Shown: in pieces, positions 9,808 through 17,986 of the stretch | Numbering within the stretch: position 1 is the stretch's first letter | How the letters are laid out: each line of letters opens with the position of its first letter | DNA from: Myxosarcina sp. GA_180221_E-2-1-MAG-40_15 | GTDB taxonomy: Bacteria; Cyanobacteriota; Cyanobacteriia; Cyanobacteriales; Xenococcaceae | Length of the DNA: 64,000 nt | Assembly (NCBI GenBank): GCA_020692205.1 | Contig: JAIMKV010000004.1 | Coordinates: forward strand, 62,001-126,000 | Direction of reading: 5' to 3' | Translations under genes and position numbers: made by a program | The notes under the pieces: model-generated | The model's input: the letters and a program-made list of their open reading frames with translations, nothing else | Database searches by the model: none | Told to the model about the DNA's origin: nothing

Positions 9808-10365
9808 ATGACCTTAAATGGAAAATTTTGTCGTAAATCCATCAGATTAAAAAATTATAATTATGCTGCCAATGGCTATTATTTCGTAACCATTTGCACT
9901 CATGAAAAACAATGTTTTTTCGGCAATATAACCAACGGAAAAATACAATTATCTACCGTAGGAAAAATTGCCCAACAATATTGGTCGAAAATACCCCAAC
10001 ATTCAAAACATACGTATTTGGATGAATTTATAATTATGCCCAATCACGTCCACGGCATAATTATTATTGACAATCCAGATAATTCCCGTAGGGTCGTTCC
10101 ATGGAACAACCCTACTGATGTTGAACGGGATCTGTCACAAACAATGTCCAAATTATCGCCGAAATCAGGCACATTGAGCGTAATCATTCGTTCCTATAAA
10201 TCATCAGTCACACGATGGTGTCGCCAAAATGGTGATACTGTTTTCCAATGGCAATCTAGATTTTACGAAAATATTATTCGGGATGAAAAATCCTTAAACA
10301 ATATCCGTCGATACATTATTAATAATCCTGCAAAATGGACAAAAGATAGGAATTATGTAAATTAA
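9808..10365 (+). CDS. REP-associated tyrosine transposase (RAYT, Y1/IS200-like)
   Basis: A single-strand DNA nuclease of the Y1 (HUH) transposase superfamily that acts on REP palindromes. The family pattern is clear: RLKNYNY..NGYYFVTICT at the N-terminus, the metal-binding HxH in MPNHVHGII, and the catalytic Tyr in RFYENIIRDEKSL, followed by RRYIINNPAKW. I choose the ATG at 9808 (185 aa) because family members begin shortly before RKSIRLK; the upstream ATG at 9778 lies inside the palindrome. The coding sequence itself contains a third copy of the palindrome at 10088-10115, read through in frame as RRVVPWNNP between the HUH and Tyr motifs. Whether the protein is still active is open. Confidence 0.88.
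   Translation: MTLNGKFCRKSIRLKNYNYAANGYYFVTICTHEKQCFFGNITNGKIQLSTVGKIAQQYWSKIPQHSKHTYLDEFIIMPNHVHGIIIIDNPDNSRRVVPWNNPTDVERDLSQTMSKLSPKSGTLSVIIRSYKSSVTRWCRQNGDTVFQWQSRFYENIIRDEKSLNNIRRYIINNPAKWTKDRNYVN
10088..10115. repeat. REP-like palindrome, copy 3, inside the RAYT gene
   Basis: GTAGGG (10088-10093) and CCCTAC (10110-10115) frame TTCCATGGAA. It is the same palindrome family as copies 1 and 2. It adds codons in frame rather than breaking the gene. Confidence 0.7.
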
Positions 10366-10418
10366 AAAATGCGATCGCCATACTGAATAACCTATCAAAT
10401 AAAATTAACCTAAATTAA

Positions 10419-11846
10419 TTAATCTTCTTCACGTCTTCTGCTTTCCTCTGGCAAATCGATAAATACTTTTTGATTAGCATCAATTCCTTCAAGGATTTGA
10501 GTTTGATCGCCCAGATACAAGCCAATCTTGACAGGCTGAAACTGTGGTTGATTATTTTCATCTGGTACCATCACTCCCTGTTCACCATCTTCGGTAAAGA
10601 TTGCCACCGTAGGAACGACTAAACTATCAGTTAATTCTTTGCCGATAAAGGTAACATCGACGTTCATTTTAGAGCGTAATAAATCTTGTCCAGTAATCAG
10701 GTTAATTCTGACCTCAAAAGAAGTAACGTTTTCTTCAATCACTGCTTCAGGAGCAATCCGCTTGATTTCTCCTTCAAATTCACGATCTGGATAAGCATCG
10801 GCAACAATCTTGACTTTCTGTCCTGGCTGTAGTTGTCCGATATCTAATTCTGTAACTTTGGCAATAACTTCCAATCCTTGAGCCAAGGCCAAAATAGACG
10901 TAGCCGAGGCCGATGCGGTGCTAGAGCCTGAAGTACTAGGCGCAACAAAAGAGCCTTCGACAGCATATCTTTGAGTCACAATGCCATCGAATGGAGCTTT
11001 GACAATGCTGTCGTCATATTGAATTTTGGCTCGCTGTAGGGATACCTCTGCTTGCTCCAATGCAGCTTCTAACGCGGCAATTTCGTCGGGTGCAGTTGTC
11101 TGCTTTTGCTCTAGGGCAATTCTAGCCTCGTTTATTTCTGCCTTAATTTGTTCGACCTCACCGCCGCCGGTGCTTTGAAGCTGTTGTAGTCGTTGACGTA
11201 GCTCATTGATACTAGACTGAGCGCCTTGAAAATCATTACTAACTTCATCAAAGGCATCTTGCGTAATTGCTCCTTGCTGTAAAAGATATTCGTTTCGTTT
11301 AACTCTTTCCTGCACCAATCTTAGCTGAGATTCAGCAGCGTTAATTTGTGCTTTAGTTTGATCGATATCCCTGGGAATTCTATTTTGAACCTGGTCTAAC
11401 TTAGCTTCTAATTGCGTTAATCTAGACTGAGCTTGAGCAATTTCGGCATTAATCTTAGCTTTGCCTTCAGCAAGACTGGCTCGACTTTGCTTTAACTCTG
11501 CTGTTGCTTGAGAGGTTTGGGTAGACAGTTCCTCATTCTCCATAATAGCTAAGGTTTGCCCGACGGTAACGCGATCGCCTTGTTCCACCAGTAACTCCAC
11601 TAACCGCGCTGGGTCTTTGGGGCTAACGTTAACGCTCTTGATTGGCTCTACTCTACCACTGGCTTCGATCTCGGCATTGAGATCTGCTTTTTCAACCGGT
11701 ACAGTCAGTGCTTCTATGTCTACTTGCGATCTCGATCTTGTGACCACCGTATAAGTAGCAAACCCGATTAAAGCTAGACATAATGCCAAGAATCCTGTGG
11801 CTAAAACAGAATTACGCTTAGACTGACGATTTATCAATAGTTTCAT
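10419..11846 (-). CDS. Efflux membrane-fusion (periplasmic adaptor) protein, HlyD/MacA-like
   Basis: The adaptor subunit linking an inner-membrane efflux pump or ABC exporter to an outer-membrane channel. The 475 residues include an N-terminal membrane anchor (about 16-37), a lipoyl half-motif (ASGRVEPI..VSP), a long coiled-coil hairpin rich in Q, E, L and A (about 105-275), the second lipoyl half (IVKAPFDGIVTQRYAVEGSFV), then beta-barrel and membrane-proximal domains ending in an acidic-basic tail. A Ser/Thr/Ala-rich insert (TSGSSTASASATS) sits in the lipoyl/barrel link. No pump gene is adjacent; the nearest possible partner is the MacB-like permease at 16458-17675, which is on the opposite strand. 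Confidence 0.9.
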   Translation of the reverse strand: MKLLINRQSKRNSVLATGFLALCLALIGFATYTVVTRSRSQVDIEALTVPVEKADLNAEIEASGRVEPIKSVNVSPKDPARLVELLVEQGDRVTVGQTLAIMENEELSTQTSQATAELKQSRASLAEGKAKINAEIAQAQSRLTQLEAKLDQVQNRIPRDIDQTKAQINAAESQLRLVQERVKRNEYLLQQGAITQDAFDEVSNDFQGAQSSINELRQRLQQLQSTGGGEVEQIKAEINEARIALEQKQTTAPDEIAALEAALEQAEVSLQRAKIQYDDSIVKAPFDGIVTQRYAVEGSFVAPSTSGSSTASASATSILALAQGLEVIAKVTELDIGQLQPGQKVKIVADAYPDREFEGEIKRIAPEAVIEENVTSFEVRINLITGQDLLRSKMNVDVTFIGKELTDSLVVPTVAIFTEDGEQGVMVPDENNQPQFQPVKIGLYLGDQTQILEGIDANQKVFIDLPEESRRREED

Positions 11847-12178
11847 CTACGTGTATATATTATTTTCTAACCTAGAAGTGCGGACTGACCATCCAGTTAT
11901 TGATTAATAAGGTAATGCGAATAGTAATTAAGCAAATTGCTGGTTGAGCAATTTAGATCTGGAACTAAGTGTTTGATTTGCGATTCTTTCTAACTTCATG
12001 GTAACGTTGTTAATTATCAAAAAGCTGTACCTCCTTAGAAAGACGAGCGTTGGTCATCCTGGTGATGACAATTTTATGACAACAGAGAAACAAAATAACT
12101 CTGAAAAAGCATCAAAGGTTTTGAGCCGTTAAGCAATCTATCACTACCTTATATAGTTCCCAGAAAAATTCTTGATGT
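11847..12178. other. 332-base spacer upstream of the adaptor gene
   Basis: No gene is seen. It holds the presumed adaptor promoter and a small hairpin, GTCATC (12053-12058) with GATGAC (12064-12069) around CTGGT, of unknown role. Confidence 0.5.
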
Positions 12179-13021
12179 TTAGATTTTATGAGCTATTTGC
12201 AATAGAGAAAGATAAGAAAGTTTTAAATCATTGCCGTAATTAAGCTCCAGCACTCGTTTTAATTCAGCCAACAGAAGAGCGCGCTGTTTGGATTCGAGGT
12301 TGATATATGGGGATAGAGTACTTAGCAAGGTGAGATAATCATCGATAGAGTAAGTGACCTTGCTAATTAATTGTTCAGAAGTCAAATTTTGGAAATAGCC
12401 TGAATTAATTACTTCTTCGCCTATTTTCGCCAAATTTTTCGCATAGTTTTGATGTTCTTCATATTTAGCTAATTCTGGAGCGTAATTTTGATATACTTGC
12501 ACCAGACTCTGAAACACCTCGTAACTGGGTTGAGGTGGGGTATTCCACAGCAAGATCAGTAAACCGTTGTCCTTCAAAGCTGCTGCGGCTTTTTGATGTC
12601 TGACTTCTGGTGATACCCAATGAAAAGAGGTTGCTGCAACAACTGCATCAAATTTTTTGCTACTCAGCTCATATTCTTCCAAAGTCGTATTAACCAGCTC
12701 AACTTTCGGATAAGCAGCGCATTTAAGTCGAGCCAATTCACAAGCAGACAAACTAGGTTCAAGACAGACTAATTGCGCACCCAATTTAGCTAATTCAATA
12801 CTGGCAATACCTGGCCCCGCACCGATTTCTAAAACTGATTTACCTGGCTGTAACTGAGCTAGTTCCTGCATTCGAGCCAGAATTTCGACAGGATACCTCG
12901 GTCTGGTGCGATCATAAGCTTCCGCAACAGAATTGTACCAGCTACTTTTATCAGCACAACGGTAAATATTTTTCAAGAGACTTAATATTTCTCCATCCCA
13001 GCTTCTGAAAGGCTCATTCAT
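12179..13021 (-). CDS. SAM-dependent class I methyltransferase
   Basis: A Rossmann-fold methyltransferase of 280 residues. Motif I (VLEIGAGPGIASIELA) is at about residues 59-75, followed by the acidic end of beta-2 (LVCLEPS), the post-motif FDAVVAATSFHWV and the motif III-like LLILLWNTPP. It resembles the UbiE/MenG-like group (Methyltransf_11/25) but the substrate cannot be told. It begins with MNEPFRSWDGEILSLL, and the helices before motif I probably form a substrate cap. It stands alone, with the putative small RNA promoter just upstream on the opposite strand. Confidence 0.88.
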   Translation of the reverse strand: MNEPFRSWDGEILSLLKNIYRCADKSSWYNSVAEAYDRTRPRYPVEILARMQELAQLQPGKSVLEIGAGPGIASIELAKLGAQLVCLEPSLSACELARLKCAAYPKVELVNTTLEEYELSSKKFDAVVAATSFHWVSPEVRHQKAAAALKDNGLLILLWNTPPQPSYEVFQSLVQVYQNYAPELAKYEEHQNYAKNLAKIGEEVINSGYFQNLTSEQLISKVTYSIDDYLTLLSTLSPYINLESKQRALLLAELKRVLELNYGNDLKLSYLSLLQIAHKI

Positions 13022-13068
13022 CTCGAACTTGCTTCACACAAAATGTTCTTCAGATAAAATGAGTTTAC

Positions 13069-13098
13069 TTTACATAATTTAATATATCTTGCTATACT
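13069..13098 (+). promoter_or_regulatory. Strong + strand promoter with no protein gene downstream
   Basis: TTTACA (13069-13074), an 18-base spacer and TATACT (13093-13098) each match the sigma-70 consensus at five of six positions. Transcription would start near 13105, reading toward the terminator at 13271-13298. Confidence 0.55.
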
Positions 13099-13104
13099 TA
13101 TCTA

Positions 13105-13298
13105 CATAAGTTAACAAAGCTTTACTAAAAGTTTAGTTTGAAGCCCGATCAACTTATGGCAATAGTTTTAGATGCAATCAACAGCTTATATATTTAGTTT
13201 TTATATCGAATTACTAGATTATTTTTTCGTCGATAGTAACATCTAGAGCAAAACAGTCTTCTCATAGTCAACCTCAGTCTGGTAGCTGAGGTTTTTTT
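13105..13298 (+). ncRNA. Putative small RNA, about 190 nt
   Basis: Bracketed by a good promoter (13069-13098) and an intrinsic terminator (13271-13298) on the + strand. Both flanking genes are on the minus strand and no ORF of note lies between. The part before the terminator is largely single-stranded looking (GAGCAAAACAGTCTTCTCA). I cannot assign it to a known family; comparison with cyanobacterial Yfr families would be informative. Confidence 0.5.
13271..13298 (+). terminator. Orphan intrinsic terminator on the + strand
   Basis: ACCTCAG (13271-13277) pairs with CTGAGGT (13286-13292) around TCTGGTAG and runs into seven T. Read on the minus strand there is no T-run, so it does not serve pth or the methyltransferase gene. 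Confidence 0.8.
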
Positions 13299-13306
13299 GT
13301 CAGTAA

Positions 13307-13921
13307 TTAATTATTAAGGTCAACTGAAAATCCATTGTAGCGACTCATAGATTTTTCGATGCCTTCCTTAAGACTTAATTCAATTGCCTTGACCGATACA
13401 TATAAAATTTCCTCGATGGTTTTGCTTTCTTCTGGGGCAAATTTACCTAAAACGTGGCTGATAGTTTCCTTATTGCCGTCAGATTTGCCGATGCCTATTC
13501 TCAAACGGGGAAAGTCCTGACCGCCCAAGTGAGCAATAATTGATTTCATGCCGTTATGTCCTCCTGCCGAGCCTGAGAGGCGCATTCGTAATTTACCCAC
13601 AGGTAGATCCAAATCATCATAAATCACCAACAAAGACTGAGGCTTAACCTTATACCAGTCTGTCACTGCTCTTACAGATTGACCTGAACGATTCATATAG
13701 GTTAGGGGTTTTAGCAAACGGACTTTTTGCCCCCCTGGTGCAACACCTTCAGCAAATAACCCCTGAAAACGTCTATTTTCTTTTAAAGGCATACGCCAGA
13801 CTTGCGCTAATTCATCAACTGCTGCAAAGCCGATGTTATGCCTAGTTTGGTCATATTTCGGTTCGGGATTTCCCAAACCGACAATTACTTCAGGGATTAA
13901 AACAGTTGAATCAGAAGTCAC
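13307..13921 (-). CDS. pth: Peptidyl-tRNA hydrolase
   Basis: Releases tRNA from peptidyl-tRNAs that drop off the ribosome. The 204 residues match the Pth family: VGLGNPEPKYDQTRHNIGF carries Asn18 and the catalytic His28 (His20 in E. coli), followed by PLTYMNRSG, the YDDLDLPVGKLR stretch and GSAGGHNGMKSI, then LRIGIGK. It starts a dozen residues ahead of the E. coli start, common in cyanobacteria. It lies about 70 bases downstream of the DUF2811 gene on the same strand, so the two may be co-transcribed. Confidence 0.96.
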   Translation of the reverse strand: MTSDSTVLIPEVIVGLGNPEPKYDQTRHNIGFAAVDELAQVWRMPLKENRRFQGLFAEGVAPGGQKVRLLKPLTYMNRSGQSVRAVTDWYKVKPQSLLVIYDDLDLPVGKLRMRLSGSAGGHNGMKSIIAHLGGQDFPRLRIGIGKSDGNKETISHVLGKFAPEESKTIEEILYVSVKAIELSLKEGIEKSMSRYNGFSVDLNN

Positions 13922-13992
13922 AGGAAATTAATAAGCAGTGAATATTAGAAGACTGGTAGCTTTTTTAGGGATTAGACCTCAGCTAACTAGCT

Positions 13993-14214
13993 TTAGTTAG
14001 ATTGAAACAAAGCCTCTAAATAAACTTTGGCACAGGCGCGATGACTTTGATCGGCTTCAATAGTTTGCTTACTGTTATTTTGCAATAAAAATAAAGACAA
14101 AGCAGCAGCAAAAACGCGGTCTTGATCCCAGTGGGGATGAGTTTCTAAATAGCTTTTTAAAGAAAAATGGAGTTCTTCAGGAATGTCTGCCAGGATGCTT
14201 ACGGTTGAGTTCAT
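13993..14214 (-). CDS. DUF2811-family small protein
   Basis: A 73-residue cyanobacterial protein of unknown function. The pattern SILADIPEELHFSLKSYLETHP and WDQDRVFAAALSLFLLQN agrees with the DUF2811 family as I remember it. It looks like a small helical protein with a ribbon-helix-helix-like beginning (beta strand SILADIPEEL, then two helices), which could mean DNA or protein binding, but this is inference. It lies just upstream of pth. Confidence 0.72.
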   Translation of the reverse strand: MNSTVSILADIPEELHFSLKSYLETHPHWDQDRVFAAALSLFLLQNNSKQTIEADQSHRACAKVYLEALFQSN

Positions 14215-14383
14215 GGTTAGTTAAATGCTCCTTGATAAATATATTTTGTGGTTGTGTGATTTAACATAATGGCTTCCTTTGAATATGTTGAAGCATCATG
14301 TTTTTCGCGGTTAAGCAAACCTTCTGTGTAAAGGTGATGACCAAGAATTGCTTGAGAGATACGTTAGTTTACAGATTAAAATT

Positions 14384-14412
14384 CAGATCTAGTGTGGTGC
14401 CACTGAGATCTG
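14384..14412. promoter_or_regulatory. Strong hairpin, 11-base stem with one bulge
   Basis: CAGATCTAGTG (14384-14394) pairs with CACTGAGATCTG (14401-14412), one G bulged, around TGGTGC. There is no T-run, so it is not a terminator. It lies about 170 bases upstream of the DUF2811 start and could be an operator or leader structure. Confidence 0.4.
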
Positions 14413-14641
14413 ATCTGACTGATGCTTGTTGATACATTGTCGTCTTAAAAGGGGGCAGTTTGTCAATGCTACAAAATATTAAGAAGACTGATAAATTTTT
14501 TGTTAAGCTACGCAATAGATATGGTTACACCCTCTTTTTTGTTACATTTGTTCATTAAACTGGGTTATTAAACGGTTAATGACAGGTAAATAATCAAAAT
14601 CCACTACTCGATACTCAAGACTTGATTGCTGCGTAACTGCC

Positions 14642-14712
14642 TGTGGAAAAACCTGGGAAAAATGGGGAAAACTTAAAAATACTTGTGGAAATCGTGGGGA
14701 ATCTGTGGGGTA
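14642..14712. repeat. Helically spaced TGTGGAAA / TGGGGAA motifs (DnaA-box-like)
   Basis: TGTGGAAAA (14642-14650) is the reverse complement of TTTTCCACA, a form of DnaA box used in cyanobacteria. TGTGGAAAT (14684-14692), TGTGGGGTA (14704-14712) and three weaker TGGGRAA motifs lie between, with the TGG cores about 10 bases apart within each half. It could be a DnaA-binding or regulatory cluster; an origin is not supported by neighbouring genes. Confidence 0.35.
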
Positions 14713-14827
14713 AATCAGCAGCTTTAAATAAGAAATAATAACTTTTCCTTGACTTTTTTAGAAAAGTTCAAAGGTACTAAAAAATGCTCGGAAGACAAAA
14801 GTATCATCTCTTCTATCCCTCGGCTAC

Positions 14828-16348
14828 TTAGTAATCCTTAGATCCTTGAGTTGCCCACCATTGTTTAGCTAAGAAGGTTATTTGAGCTAATTCCTCATCC
14901 GAAATTCGTTTGAGGTGACTTAAAACTAGGTTCATTCTGCCCAAAGATTTTAACCGCTCGCGATGACGATTAAGAAAATCCCAGTAGAAGAAGTTGAACG
15001 GACAGGCTTGATCGCCTGTGCGATCGCTTTTGTTATATTTACAATTACGACAATAATCGCTCATCTTGTTGATATAGTTTGCCGAAGCAGCATAGGGTTT
15101 AGAAGCCAAAACACCCCCATCAGCAAACTGTCCCATGCCCAAGACGTTAGTTTGCATCACCCAGTCATAAGCGTCAATAAAAGCACTATGAAACCAGTTT
15201 TCAATTGACTGAGGCGAAATTCCCGCAATCAGAGCAAAGTTATTTAATACCATCAGCCTTTGAATATGATGAGCGTATGCCGTCTCTTCAACCTGGGTTA
15301 AAGTTTGGTGTAAACAGTTCATCTCAGTTTGGTTAGCATTCCAATAAAATTCGGGTAGGGGTTGATGATGTTCAAACCAGTTATTGTGAGCGTAATCTTC
15401 ATCTTGATAATCATAAATACCGTGCATATATTCACGCCATCCCATTACCTGACGAATAAAACCTTCAACACTATTGAGAGGTAATTTCTGCTGATAATAA
15501 GCATGTTCGATCGCATCAATTACCTCCATCGGCTCAAGTAATCCTAAATTGAGATATGGAGAAATTAAGCTGTGCCACATCGTGTATTCCCCTGTGATCA
15601 TGGCATCTTGATATGTACCAAACTGGGGCAAACATTCCTGCACAAAATGAGTCAGAACCGCTTGAGCTTGCCCTCTGGTGACTCCCCAATTAAAAGGTTC
15701 AATCTTGCCGTAATTAGCCAACTTTTCCTGCTTAATCAAATCAATTACTGATCGGGTAATCGCATCAGGTTTAAAAGTCAAAGGCTGAGGTGTTTGGAGA
15801 CTTTTTTGGGGCGGCTTACGGTTTTGCTGGTCATAATTCCACTTTCCACCCAGAGGTTTTTTGCCATCCATCAAAATATTAAACCGCTTTCTACCTTCGC
15901 GATAAAAATCTTCCATCAGGAGTCGCTGACGCGATTTTACCCAGGTGATAAACTCATCTCTACTCCAGAGAAAATGTTGATCGGGTAAGAATGTTACGGC
16001 GCAGTTTAGATCGAGACTTTGAATATATTTCAAAAAAGGGCGATCGCAGGGAGTAGTAATTTGCAATTCGGTAATTTGCTGATCTTTAATCCACTTGTTT
16101 AAGGGAGTCAAAAAATCGCTGGCAGTCTCATAAGTTATCTGCCAATTATCTGTCTTTAACTCTTGAGCAAAATGACGCATCGCCGACCAAACCAAAACCA
16201 ACTTTTGCCGATGATATGGTCGTTGTCTAACATAGTTACTAGACTCGATCATAATCACTGGTGTTTGCTGCTTGTTATCTTGATTGTTTTGCAGGCTTAA
16301 CTGTTTCGTCGTCAGGCGATCGCCCAAAATCCAAATGCCAAGTGCCAT
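14828..16348 (-). CDS. FeS-type cryptochrome/photolyase (PhrB-like, DPRP family)
   Basis: A flavoprotein of the deoxyribodipyrimidine photolyase-related family (FeS-BCP), whose studied members repair (6-4) photoproducts with light. The 506 residues start with the Rossmann-type antenna domain (LGIWILGDRLT..PVIMIES) and continue with the helical FAD domain (FIRQVMGWREYMHGIY, MVLNNFALIAGISPQ, WFHSAFIDAYDWVMQTNVLGMGQFADGG). Cysteines for the [4Fe-4S] cluster are visible in DYCRNCKYN and GDQACPFNFFYWDFL. Start: ATG at 16348, with LGIWILGDRL close behind as in the family. It is divergent from the MacB-like permease with about 110 bases between. Confidence 0.93.
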   Translation of the reverse strand: MALGIWILGDRLTTKQLSLQNNQDNKQQTPVIMIESSNYVRQRPYHRQKLVLVWSAMRHFAQELKTDNWQITYETASDFLTPLNKWIKDQQITELQITTPCDRPFLKYIQSLDLNCAVTFLPDQHFLWSRDEFITWVKSRQRLLMEDFYREGRKRFNILMDGKKPLGGKWNYDQQNRKPPQKSLQTPQPLTFKPDAITRSVIDLIKQEKLANYGKIEPFNWGVTRGQAQAVLTHFVQECLPQFGTYQDAMITGEYTMWHSLISPYLNLGLLEPMEVIDAIEHAYYQQKLPLNSVEGFIRQVMGWREYMHGIYDYQDEDYAHNNWFEHHQPLPEFYWNANQTEMNCLHQTLTQVEETAYAHHIQRLMVLNNFALIAGISPQSIENWFHSAFIDAYDWVMQTNVLGMGQFADGGVLASKPYAASANYINKMSDYCRNCKYNKSDRTGDQACPFNFFYWDFLNRHRERLKSLGRMNLVLSHLKRISDEELAQITFLAKQWWATQGSKDY

Positions 16349-16457
16349 ATTTGAAGAGATAGATAAATAATAAATAATAGATGATGAGGTAAGAAACTAT
16401 TCCTCTTGCTTAAGATTAAACACAAATATTTAAACCCAATAAAAATAATTAATCACC

Positions 16458-17675
16458 ATGAACCTAATTGAAAGTTTTAAAATGGCGACTTCTACCTTAG
16501 TTGCCAATAAGATGCGTAGCAGTCTAACTATGCTGGGCATTATTATCGGCAATGCTTCGGTAATTACCATGGTAGGAGTAGGACAAGGGGCAAAAAACTT
16601 AGCTTCAGAACAGTTTGAATCCCTTGGCCCTAACGTAATTTTTGTAGTTCCAGGTTCAGAAGAAGAACGCCGCACCACCTTTAACACTCCGAAAACTCTA
16701 GTTTGGTCAGATGCGATCGCCATAGCGGAACAAGTACCTAGCATTAACGAAGTTGCGCCCGAACTTTCGGGCAATCAATTGATTACCTACCGCAATAGCA
16801 ACGCTAACGAACAGGTAGTTGGCACAACTCCTGAATATCTAACCGTCAGAAGTTTTCAAATAGCACAGGGCAGGTTTTTTAGCGATGTTGATGTCCAACG
16901 CAACCAAAAAGTTATCGTGCTGGGTGCGGAAATAGCTGAGAAGTTTTTTCCCCGACAAAGTCCTTTGGGCAAGAAAGTTAGAGTTAAAAATACCAACCTA
17001 GAGGTTATTGGTGTATTAGAAACCAAGGGAGCATTTTTGGGCAACAATCAAGATCGAAACGTATATGTACCTCTGACTACCATGGCAAATCAGATTGTCG
17101 GCGAGACTTCTCCCTACGGTACAGGAATTGGCTTGATCTCTATTGCTGCTAAAGATGAACAAAGCATTCGTGCCGCTCGTTTACAAATTGAAAATCTGCT
17201 GCGTCTGCGACACCAAATTGTTGGTCAAGATGACTTTAGTGTTCGTACTCAACAAGATGTACTACAAATTGTTGGCACTATTACCAGTGGTTTAACGGTG
17301 TTGCTGGCGGCGATCGCTGGTATCTCTCTTCTGGTAGGTGGTATTGGCGTAATGAATATTATGCTGGTGGCGGTTACCGAAAGAACCAAAGAAATTGGCT
17401 TGCGTAAGGCGATTGGCGCAAAATCAGGGGATATTCTGTGGCAATTTTTAATTGAGGCAACGATTCTTTCTGCTGCGGGTGGTGTGATCGGAACAGTGAT
17501 TGGCATTACAGGAATTATTATTGTGGGAGCAGTTTCTCCCCTAGCTCCCACCATCTCTCCTGTAGCAATTGTTTTGGCGGTAGGAGTTTCTGGCGCGATC
17601 GGTCTTACTTTTGGGGTTTTCCCTGCCAAAGCAGCAGCAAAATTAGACCCCATTGTTGCCTTAAGAAGTATTTAA
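16458..17675 (+). CDS. MacB-like ABC transporter permease
   Basis: The membrane subunit of a MacB/FtsX-type (type VII) exporter. The 405 residues show an N-terminal membrane segment with the family sequence NKMRSSLTMLGIIIGNASVI, a large periplasmic domain (about 50-270) and three C-terminal membrane helices with VGGIGVMNIMLVAVTERTKEIGLRKAIGA and a FPAKAAAKLDPIVALR tail. There is no fused ATPase, so it needs a separate MacB-type ATP-binding subunit not found in the window. The adaptor at 10419-11846 is the natural partner class but is not in the same operon. It ends in its own terminator. Confidence 0.93.
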   Translation: MNLIESFKMATSTLVANKMRSSLTMLGIIIGNASVITMVGVGQGAKNLASEQFESLGPNVIFVVPGSEEERRTTFNTPKTLVWSDAIAIAEQVPSINEVAPELSGNQLITYRNSNANEQVVGTTPEYLTVRSFQIAQGRFFSDVDVQRNQKVIVLGAEIAEKFFPRQSPLGKKVRVKNTNLEVIGVLETKGAFLGNNQDRNVYVPLTTMANQIVGETSPYGTGIGLISIAAKDEQSIRAARLQIENLLRLRHQIVGQDDFSVRTQQDVLQIVGTITSGLTVLLAAIAGISLLVGGIGVMNIMLVAVTERTKEIGLRKAIGAKSGDILWQFLIEATILSAAGGVIGTVIGITGIIIVGAVSPLAPTISPVAIVLAVGVSGAIGLTFGVFPAKAAAKLDPIVALRSI

Positions 17676-17986
17676 TACTAAATCCTGTTATGACTATAGT
17701 TTTAGTCAGATCAAGCTGGCGCAGCAAAATCAAGAACCTCTAACATACGCTATTCAGCGTAAATTTTTTCGGTATTTAAGCTGAGTAATTTATTAGTAAT
17801 TACTAGTAAATTCTGGAAAAATGTATTGGTTGATACAAAAACAAGCTAATGTTATTTAGATTACAAAGAAATACTAAAATAACTATAATCTTAAAGATTT
17901 CCCAGTTAATCTACAGCTTAGTTATTTGATTATAAAATATTTAATACTGCTTCGGCTTTATCTGCATAATAGACTTAAAATCATCA
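17676..17986. other. 311-base spacer before the histidine kinase gene
   Basis: Contains the permease terminator (17746-17770). The rest is AT-rich and presumably carries the kinase promoter; no further structure is seen. Confidence 0.5.
17746..17770 (+). terminator. Intrinsic terminator of the MacB-like permease
   Basis: TACGCT (17746-17751) pairs with AGCGTA (17756-17761) around ATTC and runs into AATTTTTTC. It lies 70 bases past the stop codon. Confidence 0.7.

Larger units (their letters stand above)
14215..14827. other. 613-base spacer with hairpin and phased TGTGG motifs
   Basis: No gene is seen. It holds a strong hairpin (14384-14412) and a run of TGTGGAAA/TGGGGAA motifs (14642-14712). 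The left part is the promoter region of DUF2811/pth; the photolyase gene ends at the right border. Confidence 0.6.

Noticed and set aside
14642-14712. Chromosome replication origin
   Set aside because: One good DnaA-like box and weaker variants, but no dnaA, dnaN or AT-rich unwinding context nearby that would support oriC.
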